This document shows positions 43,145 to 52,059 of a stretch of 64,000 nt of DNA, piece by piece; within the stretch, counting starts at the first letter, position 1; every line of letters begins with the position of its first letter. The stretch spans positions 1 to 64,000 of the forward strand of contig QWPW01000001.1 in NCBI GenBank assembly GCA_003671025.1, given 5' to 3'. The DNA comes from Planctomycetota bacterium (GTDB lineage: Bacteria > Planctomycetota > Phycisphaerae > Phycisphaerales > SM1A02). A program made the position numbers and the translations under genes. The notes beneath the pieces are model-generated. The model was not told the DNA's origin and did not search any database. It saw only the letters and a list, made by a program, of their open reading frames with translations.

Positions 43145-44257
43145 GTGAGTGCGAACGATGAGTGGCTTTCGTGTTACCGCGCGCCCGATGCCAACACGCG
43201 CGCTTCATGGTCGGGCCGAGATGACGGAGCCGCGGTCGATGAGCAGCGCTGGCATCAAGCGATTCGTTTGATTGACTTGCGCGAAGATCCCGAGCATTGC
43301 TTCGAGCCCACGATTGCCTTCATCGGTTACGCGAGCGATCTCGGAGTGCGCGCCAATCAAGGTCGCGCCGGCGCCGCCGAGGGTCCTGCAAGGTTGCGTG
43401 CGCGCATGGCGTCGCTGCCCATGATCAACAATTTAGTGCTGCTTGATTGCGGTGACATCGTCGCGCGCGACAGCGTGTTGGAGACGCAAGAAGCGTTGGC
43501 GGAAGCAGTCGAGCGCATCGTGCGTTCTGGCGCGTTGGTGTTCGTACTCGGTGGTGGACACGATCAAGCGTTCGGCCATTTTCTCGGCGTCGCGCGCGGT
43601 CGTGGAACTCCTCCGGCGTGCGTGAATTTCGACGCGCATCTTGATCTTCGTCCCATGCCCGCGAGCGGTCCCAACTCGGGCACGCCGTACACCCAAGCAT
43701 GGGATTGGTGTCGTTTGCACAGCGCGCCGTTTCGCTATGTCGCGTTGGGTGTGCAGCGCTTGGGCAACACCGAACTCATGTTTACTCGGGCACAACACGC
43801 AGCGGCGTCGATCGTCGACGCGGATGGTTTCGCGCTCGACATGCTCGATGTGGTGATGGAAGCCGTGAACGATTCGATTGACGACGCGGAGATTTGTGTG
43901 TCGATTGATCTTGATGTTTTTGCCGCAGCGTTTGCGCCCGGCGTAAGTGCGCCGACAGCGATGGGCATCGCTCCTGACGCTGCATTTCGCAGAGTTTTGC
44001 GCGGGTTGTTGGATTCACGACGCGTGCGTGGTGTCGAGATCGCCGAGTTGTGTCCGCCGCTTGACATCGATGATCGCACCGCGCGGCTCGGCGCTTCGAT
44101 TGCCTACGAAATCGCACTCACCATCGCCACCATTCCCGATGACGATGCGGATGGGGATGACGACAACGATGAGAGCGAAGGCGACATCGATGGAGATGAA
44201 CGCAACGACGACGGCGATGATCAATCACCTGAGCATCGACGCGGAGTCGACGAGTGA
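43145..44257 (+). CDS. Ureohydrolase, formimidoylglutamase (HutG)-like, with acidic tail
   Basis: The 370-aa product is of the arginase/agmatinase/formimidoylglutamase fold. Mn-ligand motifs are GGGHD (H139), NFDAHLDLRP (D163, H165, D167) and SIDLDVF (D255, D257). LGVQRLGNT and the extended loop fit HutG best, but agmatinase or arginase activity cannot be excluded. After residue 330 there is an unusual tail of about 30 residues that is mostly D and E, then a short basic end. It starts at a GTG preceded by GAGG. The next gene overlaps its stop as GTGA. No hutH, hutU or hutI is nearby. Confidence 0.85.
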   Translation: MSANDEWLSCYRAPDANTRASWSGRDDGAAVDEQRWHQAIRLIDLREDPEHCFEPTIAFIGYASDLGVRANQGRAGAAEGPARLRARMASLPMINNLVLLDCGDIVARDSVLETQEALAEAVERIVRSGALVFVLGGGHDQAFGHFLGVARGRGTPPACVNFDAHLDLRPMPASGPNSGTPYTQAWDWCRLHSAPFRYVALGVQRLGNTELMFTRAQHAAASIVDADGFALDMLDVVMEAVNDSIDDAEICVSIDLDVFAAAFAPGVSAPTAMGIAPDAAFRRVLRGLLDSRRVRGVEIAELCPPLDIDDRTARLGASIAYEIALTIATIPDDDADGDDDNDESEGDIDGDERNDDGDDQSPEHRRGVDE

Positions 44258-45189
44258 GCGCGATTCGCATCGGTGTCGACATCGGCGGCACCAAGATTGA
44301 AGCCGCAGTCGTGCGTGGCGAGAGCGAAGTGTTGTGGCGCGAGCGCGTCGCTACTCCGCAAGGTGAATACGACGCAACTGTGGAAGCGGTGGCCACTCTC
44401 GTCGCACGCGCGGTTCATGATGTCACCACGAAACATGCGCTTGCGACCCAGCTTCCCGTTGGTCTCGGTGCGCCCGGATCCATCTCGCCGCGCACGGGAT
44501 TGCAGCGGAACTCAAACTCGATTTGCCTCAATGGTCGGCCGTTTCGCGAAGATCTCGCGCGTGCATTGCAGCGTCCGGTGCGCATGGCCAACGATGCGAA
44601 TTGCTTTGCGCTCGCCGAAGCTGTCGCTGGCGCTGCGCGAGGCGCGCGCTGTGTCTTTGGCGTGATTCTTGGAACGGGCGTTGGCGGCGGAGTCGTGATC
44701 GATCGCGTCGCACATGAAGGACGCAACGCCGTCGGTGGTGAGTTTGGTCACGGCCAACAGCAGGGGCTCGCGCTCGAGGCGTTGCGCGAACAGCGCACGC
44801 ATGAGCCGCGCGCGTGCTACTGCGGTCAAGTCGATTGTCGTGAGCAGTACATCGCGGGCAGCGCGATCGAACGCGAGTTCACCCAACGGACTCAACGCGT
44901 ACTCAAGTTGATTGAGATCGAAGCGGCGGCGCACGCGGGTGATCGCGACGCCTCTGCGGCCATCGCGCGTTGGGCCGAGCGCGTCGCGGCGTCGCTGGGT
45001 GATGTGATCAATCTGCTCGATCCCGATTGCATCGTGCTCGGTGGAGGCGCAAGTAATTTGCGCGCCGCCATTGACGTGGTGGCGCCGCGCGTGGCCCATT
45101 ACACCTTTGGCGATTGTTGCACCACGCCCATCGTGCGCGCAGAACTCGGCGACAGCGCTGGCGTCATCGGCGCCGCGTGGTTGTGGTGA
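44254..45189 (+). CDS. ROK-family sugar kinase
   Basis: The 311-aa product begins VDIGGTKIEAAV, the ATP-binding phosphate-1 motif, and has GAPGSISPRTG, NDANCFALAEAV with the catalytic Asp, and GTGVGGGVVID. The ROK zinc motif is CYCGQVDCREQYIAGSAIE, with three cysteines and the usual His in FGHGQQ. It would phosphorylate glucose, fructose, N-acetylglucosamine or N-acetylmannosamine; the sequence does not decide. It is coupled to the ureohydrolase gene by a 4-nt GTGA overlap, an odd pairing. Confidence 0.88.
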   Translation: MSAIRIGVDIGGTKIEAAVVRGESEVLWRERVATPQGEYDATVEAVATLVARAVHDVTTKHALATQLPVGLGAPGSISPRTGLQRNSNSICLNGRPFREDLARALQRPVRMANDANCFALAEAVAGAARGARCVFGVILGTGVGGGVVIDRVAHEGRNAVGGEFGHGQQQGLALEALREQRTHEPRACYCGQVDCREQYIAGSAIEREFTQRTQRVLKLIEIEAAAHAGDRDASAAIARWAERVAASLGDVINLLDPDCIVLGGGASNLRAAIDVVAPRVAHYTFGDCCTTPIVRAELGDSAGVIGAAWLW

Positions 45190-45243
45190 AACCCCTAGAA
45201 AACGTGTGTTTTCGCAAACTTGTTCGCGAGCGACCTCGCGGAC

Positions 45244-46563
45244 TCATTCGAAGCGATGCGCATCAAGCGCCGAAACATCGACGCACGTTTTTTTGCCCGC
45301 GATGATCTGCGCCATCGCTTTACCCGTGACCGGTCCAAGCGTCATCCCCATCATCGCGTGACCAGTAGCGATGTAGAGGCCGGGCTTGTTGCGCACGCCG
45401 CCAATGATGGGCAGTCCATCCGATGTGCACGGGCGATAGCCGGCCCAGCGCGCGATCGGCGTCATCGCCTCGATGCCGCGCAGATACGCATCGCTGCCTT
45501 TCATAAGCATCGCTAATCGCTCGTTCATCCACGGCTCACCCAACGGCGCGATCTCCAGCGTGCCTGCAAGACGCAGCTGCGATTTTCCATCGTGCTTCAT
45601 TGGCGTGACTGCGACAAACGTCTCGTGCAACACCATGCCCGTGCTCGGCGCAGCAGGCGCGTTGTCGCTGGGATACTCCAATTGCATGTGGTAGCCACGC
45701 GCGCCTTGCATGGGAATCTTGACGCCGACAAGCCGCGCTAACGCATCGCTCCACACGCCCGCGGCAATGACGACGCCGTCGGCCAACAGCGTCTCGCCAT
45801 TCTCAAGTTGCACCGCAGTGATCGTTCCGCTGCGCGTCTGGCGAAAGTTTTTCACGGTCGTCTCAAAGCGAACGGTCACGCCATGCTTGGGAAGCGCTGC
45901 GACCAATCCACCAATCAAATCGTGCGGTGCGCAGTGCGCGCTGTCCTTCATATGAATCGCGCCCGCGACGTTCTCGCGCAAGCAGGGCTCGCGCTGCAAC
46001 AACTCCGCTTGGTCATAGCGTTGCCATCGGTAGCCGAACTGCTCGAGGCTCTGCGCTTCCGCCTGCGCGTGGGCCATGTTCTCTGGCTTCATCACCACAT
46101 CGAGCCAGCCATCGCGCGCGTAGTCGCAGCGGATTTGCTCCTCTTGCAGCATGTTTTCGAGGATTTCGAGAGTCTGCCAGCCCATGGCGGCCAGACATTT
46201 CATCGCCCGCGCGAGATGGCGCTCGTTGCAATGAAGATGAAAGTTCCACAACCACGTGAGCAACTCGCGGTCGAGCCGTGGCTTGATGTACAGCGGTGCG
46301 GTGCGCGAGAACATCCACTTGATTCCACGCAGCGAAGCGCCGGGACGCGTGAGCGGATAGTGGCCGATGGAAAGCAATCCAGCGTTTCCGCCCGACGCGC
46401 CCAGCGCGATTTCGGCGTTCGCCGCGCGCTCGACCACAGTAACGCGATAGCCCATCTTTGCGAGATGCCACGCAGTCGAGGCGCCGACGATGCCCGCGCC
46501 AACCACCACGATGTGTTTCGAAAATCCAGGAGTGAGCGCGACGGAATGCATCGGATGAGCCAT
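45244..46563 (-). CDS. D-amino-acid dehydrogenase-like FAD oxidoreductase (DadA family)
   Basis: The 439-aa protein opens with the dinucleotide-binding GAGIVGASTAWHLAKMGYRVTVVER (about 21-45) and has the DAO-family ATGHAMMGMTLGPVTGKAMAQII near the end. Its middle NAGLLSIGHYPLTRPGA is typical of D-amino acid dehydrogenase small subunits. Quinone-linked oxidation of D-amino acids is the likely reaction, but sarcosine or glycine oxidase relatives share these motifs. The start at 46563 gives about 16 residues before the nucleotide-binding strand. Confidence 0.82.
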   Translation of the reverse strand: MAHPMHSVALTPGFSKHIVVVGAGIVGASTAWHLAKMGYRVTVVERAANAEIALGASGGNAGLLSIGHYPLTRPGASLRGIKWMFSRTAPLYIKPRLDRELLTWLWNFHLHCNERHLARAMKCLAAMGWQTLEILENMLQEEQIRCDYARDGWLDVVMKPENMAHAQAEAQSLEQFGYRWQRYDQAELLQREPCLRENVAGAIHMKDSAHCAPHDLIGGLVAALPKHGVTVRFETTVKNFRQTRSGTITAVQLENGETLLADGVVIAAGVWSDALARLVGVKIPMQGARGYHMQLEYPSDNAPAAPSTGMVLHETFVAVTPMKHDGKSQLRLAGTLEIAPLGEPWMNERLAMLMKGSDAYLRGIEAMTPIARWAGYRPCTSDGLPIIGGVRNKPGLYIATGHAMMGMTLGPVTGKAMAQIIAGKKTCVDVSALDAHRFE

Positions 46564-46645
46564 AGCGTGGCGAGCATACTCGCTGTCGACTCGATCGCCG
46601 ATCACTGCTGGCGCGATGCGCAGCGCCACTGCTCCCACAATGCAA

Positions 46646-46674
46646 CAGGCGCCGAGCGAAGTGCTCGGCGCCTG
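46646..46674 (-). terminator. tlpA-like gene terminator
   Basis: A perfect 12-bp stem (CAGGCGCCGAGC with its complement) around a 5-nt loop, 55 bp past the stop of the TlpA-like gene. On the minus strand it is followed by TTGCATTGTG. It could also help insulate the convergent side of DadA. Confidence 0.7.
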
Positions 46675-46728
46675 CAGTTGTTGTCGTTGTTGTCACGCGT
46701 GGCCGATGCGTGTTCAGTCACATCATGA

Positions 46729-47859
46729 TCAGGTCTTGCTCAGCGCCGCTTGGTACTTCTTGAGCGTGGCTTCCATCCCCGTCTTCATCGCGCCATCAGG
46801 CGTGCACCCGAGCGCTTCTTGTTGGATCGCGATGGCTTTGACGGTGTTGTTTTGCAAGAAGTAGATCGCGGCGAGCGTATCCAACATCGCGCCTTCGTTG
46901 TTCTTAGTGAGTTCGCAGGCGCGCTGGGCCGCTTGCAACGCGATGTCGAGGTTGCGCTCCTTGAACTCCTTGTCGTCGGCGATCATCCACGCCAATTGAT
47001 TCATCGTCGATGGGTTTGTTTTTCCACTTTCGAGCACATCGGTCGCAACAACCCATGCTTCTGCGGGCTTTTCTGCGGGTCCCGCGAGAATCTGGATGAG
47101 CTGGATCTTGAGTGCATCATTCGGCGCAACGTTGATTGCTTGACGTAATGCGTCGATGGCCGTGCTGTAGTTTCCGGTCGTCTTCGCGTCGCGCAGCGCG
47201 AGCGCGACAGCGCGACGGATTTCGTTGGCCGCGCGTTCGGGCGCAGCGCGCTTGACTTCGGCGGCCAAGTCCCACGACCCGTCAAGAATCTTGGCCAGCG
47301 GCGCATCCATGCTTTGCGGATGTCCGATCCATGCGACCTTGCCGGTTCCATCAACGATGAACGAACAGGGGATCCCGTTCTGCCCCGCGGCGCGCATCCA
47401 CGGAAGGCTCATCTTGGCGGGGTCGCTCGCGTAGACCACGCGATAGCCCATGCCATCGCCCTTGTCGTTCACGAAGGTCTTGACCTTCTCAAGTTTGGCG
47501 CTCTCATCGCTGCCGCGCTCGCTTGCCGCGACGCTGATCACGATGACTTCAGGGTGATCCTTCTGCACTTGCGTGAGATGCGGCATCACTCTGATGCACG
47601 GACCACACCATGTCGCCCAAAACTCGATGACGTGAACCTTGCCCGCTTCAAGGGTCGTGATTGGATCGCCTTTGATCCACTGATCAACTTGAAAGGCTGG
47701 CGCCGCGTCGCCCAAACCGAGACTCTTCATAGGCGCAGCGGGCGCGACTTGCTTCGCCGCTTGCACTTGAGTCGCAGGGACCACCGCAGGCGTTTCGCGC
47801 GCGTTGGATTGCGCGATGGGGAGTAGCGTCAGCACGAGACAGAGTGGCAGAGGAATCAT
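46729..47859 (-). CDS. TlpA-like thioredoxin-fold protein with helical-repeat C-terminus
   Basis: The 376-aa product starts with a signal peptide (hydrophobic 4-17) and a 30-residue Q/A/V/P linker. A thioredoxin domain (about 50-195) has the redox motif FWATWCGPCIR. The C-terminal 180 residues are helical with TPR-like pairs (TAIDALRQAINVAPNDALKIQLIQ and AIQQEALG). It probably acts as a periplasmic reductase or thiol-disulfide exchanger. It lies 121 bp downstream of folD on the same strand. Confidence 0.82.
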   Translation of the reverse strand: MIPLPLCLVLTLLPIAQSNARETPAVVPATQVQAAKQVAPAAPMKSLGLGDAAPAFQVDQWIKGDPITTLEAGKVHVIEFWATWCGPCIRVMPHLTQVQKDHPEVIVISVAASERGSDESAKLEKVKTFVNDKGDGMGYRVVYASDPAKMSLPWMRAAGQNGIPCSFIVDGTGKVAWIGHPQSMDAPLAKILDGSWDLAAEVKRAAPERAANEIRRAVALALRDAKTTGNYSTAIDALRQAINVAPNDALKIQLIQILAGPAEKPAEAWVVATDVLESGKTNPSTMNQLAWMIADDKEFKERNLDIALQAAQRACELTKNNEGAMLDTLAAIYFLQNNTVKAIAIQQEALGCTPDGAMKTGMEATLKKYQAALSKT

Positions 47860-47980
47860 GAGAAGTCCTTCAAGAGTGCTGTGAGAATCGCGCGCAACGG
47901 CCACGTTGCGCAGAAGTGAATGCTAACAAGCAGTGCCCGCACGAAAGGCAAATTGTGTGCACGCATGACATTGGCGGGAC

Positions 47981-48826
47981 TCAACGCAGCGCTGCATCAA
48001 CGGTGTTGCGCAGCAGCATCGCCACTGTCATCGGGCCAACTCCGCCAGGAACAGGCGAGATGAAACCAGCCACGGCTCGCACTTCATCAAATGCAACATC
48101 ACCCACGGTCTTGGACTTGCCGTCGCTGTCGACGACTCGGTTGATGCCAACATCGATGACCACCGCGCCCGGCTTCACCATGTCGGCACGAATGAGATTA
48201 GGCACGCCTGCTGCGGCAACTAACACATCGGCGCCGCGCGTGAGTTGCGCCAATTCGCGGGTGAACTTGTTGGTCGAGATCACCGTGGCTTCGGCGCGCA
48301 TGAGCAGCACCGCGATTGGCTTTCCCACGATGTTGGATGCACCAACGATGACCACCCGTGCGCCGCGCAATTCGATGCCGGTGGATTCAATCATCTCGAC
48401 GGCAGCGAGCGCAGTGCATGGCACCAAGCTGCGTCGGCCGTAGACGACGTTTCCAATGTTCGCGGGATTGACGCCTTCGACATCTTTGTCGCTGGCGATG
48501 AGCGACTGCACACGTTCGACATCAACTCCCATAGGAAGCGGAAGGTGCAACATGATCGCGCGCACATCTTCTTCTGTGTTGAGCAGAAGGACGCGGCCGG
48601 CAATCTCGCCGTAGCCCGCACCTTCGGGAAGTCGGTGCAGTCGGTACTCGATGCCTACTGCCGCGCAGGTTTTCGCTTGATTTTCGGCGTACACCGAGGC
48701 GGCGCGATCATGTCCCACCAACACTGCGTCGAGGCGCGCTGGTCGTCCACTGCTCTTGAGTCGCGTAACTAATTGTGCGCGCACGCGTGCGCTGAGCTCT
48801 TTGCCGTCGATCAGGATTGCACTCAC
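47981..48826 (-). CDS. folD: Bifunctional methylenetetrahydrofolate dehydrogenase/cyclohydrolase FolD
   Basis: FolD interconverts 5,10-methylene- and 10-formyl-tetrahydrofolate in one-carbon metabolism. The 281-aa product has the substrate site with YAENQAKTCAAVGIE (active-site lysine near 53), LPLP, and the NAD(P)-binding VIVGASNIVGKPIAVLL. The C-terminal signature PVPGGVGPMTVAMLL is intact. It starts at a GTG overlapping the purC stop by 4 nt (GTGA), so folate and purine synthesis are translationally coupled here. Confidence 0.96.
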   Translation of the reverse strand: MSAILIDGKELSARVRAQLVTRLKSSGRPARLDAVLVGHDRAASVYAENQAKTCAAVGIEYRLHRLPEGAGYGEIAGRVLLLNTEEDVRAIMLHLPLPMGVDVERVQSLIASDKDVEGVNPANIGNVVYGRRSLVPCTALAAVEMIESTGIELRGARVVIVGASNIVGKPIAVLLMRAEATVISTNKFTRELAQLTRGADVLVAAAGVPNLIRADMVKPGAVVIDVGINRVVDSDGKSKTVGDVAFDEVRAVAGFISPVPGGVGPMTVAMLLRNTVDAALR

Positions 48827-49800
48827 GAAGCGTCTCCCTCTGCCCATGACGGCAGTGCGAGTTTGGCCAGCGCTTCTTCATAGCGCGCGAGGGTGGCTTG
48901 TATGACATCAGCGGGAAGTTCAGGACCAGGCGCTTCTTTGTTCCACGCGCCAGTCGCCACCAACTCAAGGAGATAGTTGCGCACAAACTGTTTGTCGTAA
49001 CTCTCTTGTTCGCGACCAACTTTATAACTCTGTGCGGGCCAGTAGCGCGAGGAATCAGGAGTGAGCACTTCGTCGACGAGAATGAGTTCGTCGGTCGCGT
49101 TTCCCTCGGCATCGAGCGCGAATCCAAACTCAAACTTCGTGTCTGCGAGGATCACGCCTCGTTCGAGCGCGTAGTCGCTGGCCGCCTCATAGATCGTGAG
49201 GGTTAGTTCGCGCAAGCGCTCCATGAGTTCGCGTCCGACCAATGAACTGGCTTGCTCAATCGAGACGTTTTCGTCGTGACCTTCGTCGGCCTTGGTCGCT
49301 GGAGAAAAGATCGGTTCAGGCAACACGCTGCACTGTTGCAGTCCGCGCGGAAGCTCGACTCCGCACACCTTTCCGTTCCCGCGGTATTCATTCCAACCGC
49401 TGCCTGCGAGATAGCCGCGGGCAACGCATTCAATAGGAATGACCTGCGCAGCGCGGCAGAGCATGGAACGCCCAGCAAGTGAGGCGCGATCGTGCGCGTT
49501 GAGTCCTTCGACCAAAGAAAGATCGGTTCCTATGACATGGTCACCGATGATCGCACGCCGGCGCAGAAACGAAAACCAACCCAAGCTCATGGACGTGAGG
49601 ATGACACCTTTGCTTGGAACAGGAGTGGGCATCACCACATCAAACGCGCTCAAGCGATCAGTGGCGACGATGACCAGCGGCGACCCTGGTTCTGCGCTGG
49701 CGCGATACACGTCGCGCACTTTGCCTTGACGACGCGCGGGCAGCGGGAGGTCGGTGCGAAAAACTGCGGCGCAAGAAAGTCCTGAGATCGGAGATGACAT
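48823..49800 (-). CDS. purC: Phosphoribosylaminoimidazole-succinocarboxamide synthase PurC
   Basis: PurC joins aspartate to CAIR to make SAICAR in purine synthesis. The 325-aa product has ATDRLSAFDVVMPTPVPSKG, the conserved ECVARGYLAGSGWNEYRGNGKVCG, NVSIEQASS, LADTKFEFGFALD and DEVLTPDSSRYWPA. The length is that of the longer SAICAR synthases. The ATG at 49800 was chosen over the open frame to 50013. Its stop overlaps folD. The promoter is presumably in the 240-bp gap to the divergent GH10-like gene. Confidence 0.96.
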   Translation of the reverse strand: MSSPISGLSCAAVFRTDLPLPARRQGKVRDVYRASAEPGSPLVIVATDRLSAFDVVMPTPVPSKGVILTSMSLGWFSFLRRRAIIGDHVIGTDLSLVEGLNAHDRASLAGRSMLCRAAQVIPIECVARGYLAGSGWNEYRGNGKVCGVELPRGLQQCSVLPEPIFSPATKADEGHDENVSIEQASSLVGRELMERLRELTLTIYEAASDYALERGVILADTKFEFGFALDAEGNATDELILVDEVLTPDSSRYWPAQSYKVGREQESYDKQFVRNYLLELVATGAWNKEAPGPELPADVIQATLARYEEALAKLALPSWAEGDAS

Positions 49801-50041
49801 CGTGTCGCAGAGTACACTCTCGCATCTGCCTCTTGTCGAGGCCGCGCGCGGGGAAGACATCCGCCAAACTGAGTCCGACGTGGTGTCGGCAGCCATGTCG
49901 AAAGCGATGTGGAAATGAACGGGCGAATCGGCGCGTTTTGGGTCGAGATCGTCAACATATCGCGACGGGCTCGGCACGGACGCAGCGCTCAATGCGCGCT
50001 CCGCACAGCGCAACGCTTCAACGGATGGGCAACGATTTTTG

Positions 50042-51529
50042 ATGTATCGATTTCGCGTTTATGACCCCGCCGGGCCCGATGGATCTTGGAGCCTTCAGAG
50101 CGCACACCTTGTGGGCTCTGATGGGCGCTCGGCGCCTGGAATCATCCGACGCGATGGCGCGTTCATCGTCTGTGAGCCCGAAGGAAATCGCAGCATCGGT
50201 CTCGCATTGCTCGTCTCCGTTGGGGCAGACGAACGCACGGTGTTGCAAACATGTTTGCTTCCCGCGCGTCCCGAGCCGTATGACCTCTCGATTGAGATCG
50301 CGCGTTGGGCCATCAAACAATGGCTCGAGCGTTGTGAGGCGTGGCAGATGTGGCGGCCTTCGCTCTCTGCGGATTCAGCGGAAAAATGGGAAGACGCGCG
50401 GGTTTGCTTTCGCGCGGCGCTCAAGTGCGACGATCCCGTCGAGGCCGAGCGATTGGCGCGCAAGTCGATTGCGGTAGGCATCGATGCCGCAGAGTCGCTC
50501 ACCGAGCGTCACGCAGATTTCTTGCTCGCGCAACGCTTTCGTCGCAAAGGCGCGAGCGCGGCTACGTTTGGTGTGTGCGTTGATCCAGCGTTGCCACCAA
50601 CAGTTGCGTCATGCGCGGCCGCGAAGCTCTTTGATGTCATCGCGTTGCGCACCTCGTGGCGGGAGATCGAACCAAAGGCGGGCAAGCGTGATTACAGCAA
50701 ACTCGATGCATGGATGCAGTGGGCGACGAACGAGCGCAAGTTCATCGTGCTCGGACCGATTCTCGATTTCAGCGTGCGCAACGGAGCGCCCTGCGAACTC
50801 CCCGCGCACGTGATCGCCGCGCTGAAGAAGCCCAAGCAGTTTCGCGAACTCGTGCATGATCACGCCACCGACATCGCGTCGCGTTATCCCGGCGTCAAAC
50901 TCGCGATCGCCAGCAGCGGCACCAATCTTCCGTACTGGGGCGGGTATGGACTCGATCAAATCTTCGATTGGATGCGCGTCGCAATCACGTCGTTGCGCAC
51001 CGCGAATCGTTCGCTCAACAGCATGATCGAACTGCAATCGATCGCGGGCGAAGAGTGGAAGGGCGCGACGAACTTCGCGTGGCCGGTCTCGTTTGTGCAG
51101 CGCATCGTCAGTGAAAATCTGCCCATCGCAGCGATCGGCTTGCGCGTCGTTGAAGGCGTGGGCAGCGATGCGGTGCACGATTTGCTCACGCTCGCGACGG
51201 TGATCGATCGGTTTCGCGGGCTCGAAGTACGCACGTTGGTGAGCGCGTTTGGAATGCCCAGCGCTGGCGCGACTGATCGAGTCGGCGTGCGACGCGCAGG
51301 ATGGAGTGACGAAGTGCAGCGCGCGTGGGGCGGTTCCATGGCACGCGTCGCATTGGGCCGACCGTTCATCGAGGCCGCGTGGTGGTCGCGATTGCAAGAC
51401 GCCGCGGGAGGACCACATGATGGAGTCCTCGACGTTGCGGGCCGCGCGAAACCTGTGCTCCGTGAACTTGTCGAGTTGAAGCGTCGCGTGTCCGTCCCGT
51501 TGGGTGGATTGGAAGTGGATGTCGTATGA
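50042..51529 (+). CDS. GH10-like TIM-barrel protein
   Basis: The 495-aa product is not a canonical xylanase. Residues about 170-290 read AATFGVCVDPAL..., SWREIEPKAGKRDYSKLDAWMQWATNERKFIVLGPILDF, which matches the WxxIEPxxGxYDF pattern of GH10 barrels. The first 130 residues are a separate N-terminal domain. The acid/base NE and nucleophile ELD motifs of GH10 are not clear; MIELQSIAGEEW may stand in. Many planctomycetes have such GH10-like proteins of unknown activity. There is no signal peptide. It overlaps the ComEA-like gene by 4 nt. Confidence 0.6.
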   Translation: MYRFRVYDPAGPDGSWSLQSAHLVGSDGRSAPGIIRRDGAFIVCEPEGNRSIGLALLVSVGADERTVLQTCLLPARPEPYDLSIEIARWAIKQWLERCEAWQMWRPSLSADSAEKWEDARVCFRAALKCDDPVEAERLARKSIAVGIDAAESLTERHADFLLAQRFRRKGASAATFGVCVDPALPPTVASCAAAKLFDVIALRTSWREIEPKAGKRDYSKLDAWMQWATNERKFIVLGPILDFSVRNGAPCELPAHVIAALKKPKQFRELVHDHATDIASRYPGVKLAIASSGTNLPYWGGYGLDQIFDWMRVAITSLRTANRSLNSMIELQSIAGEEWKGATNFAWPVSFVQRIVSENLPIAAIGLRVVEGVGSDAVHDLLTLATVIDRFRGLEVRTLVSAFGMPSAGATDRVGVRRAGWSDEVQRAWGGSMARVALGRPFIEAAWWSRLQDAAGGPHDGVLDVAGRAKPVLRELVELKRRVSVPLGGLEVDVV

Positions 51530-52059
51530 CTCACGCGCACTCACGGCATGACGCGTTCGCTCCGTCGGCCGTGGCCGCGTTTTCGTTGTTCGTAGTGATC
51601 ACGGCAACGAGTGCGATGATCGCAGTGACTCAATCTGCTGCGAACACGACAAGTGGCGCGCGGAGTGACGCGCGGAACAATGCGAGTGACGCGCGCGTGC
51701 GCGTCACGCCCGCCGCACACGCAATCAATCTCAACACCGCGCCCATCGCCGAGTTGTCGCTCTTGCCTGGAGTTGGTGTCGGGTTGGCTTCGCGCATTAC
51801 CAGTGATCGTGTGAAGAACGGGAACTTCGCATCGGTGGCAGATCTCGCGCGCGTTGCGGGAATCAGCAGCGGAATCATCGACAAACTGGACGAACACGCG
51901 ACGGTTGCAGCGATTGCGCGCGACGGCCGCGGTGAGGTCGTTGAAGCGCCTCGCGGAGAACCGCGCGAAAAACTTCGTTCGCCAGCGAGTTCATCCGACA
52001 CGCACTTGTCGATCATGCGCGAATCATTGCCTGAGAATTTGTCGGACGGCGACGCGTGA
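51526..52059 (+). CDS. ComEA-like membrane-anchored helix-hairpin-helix protein
   Basis: The 177-aa product has an N-terminal membrane anchor (about 15-35), a serine/alanine/arginine-rich linker, and a ComEA-type HhH domain at about 65-115 (INLNTAPIAELSLLPGVGVGLASRI, then FASVADLARVAGI). Such proteins bind double-stranded DNA at the envelope in natural transformation, but HhH proteins of this size serve many roles. The C-terminal 60 residues are polar. It lies between the GH10-like gene (4-nt overlap) and mfd (4-nt overlap), without other competence genes. Confidence 0.75.
   Translation: MTHAHSRHDAFAPSAVAAFSLFVVITATSAMIAVTQSAANTTSGARSDARNNASDARVRVTPAAHAINLNTAPIAELSLLPGVGVGLASRITSDRVKNGNFASVADLARVAGISSGIIDKLDEHATVAAIARDGRGEVVEAPRGEPREKLRSPASSSDTHLSIMRESLPENLSDGDA

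Noticed and set aside
42429-43148. 239-aa plus-strand frame antisense to folE
   Set aside because: It is a mirror of folE codons; folE has all its metal and active-site motifs intact on the other strand.
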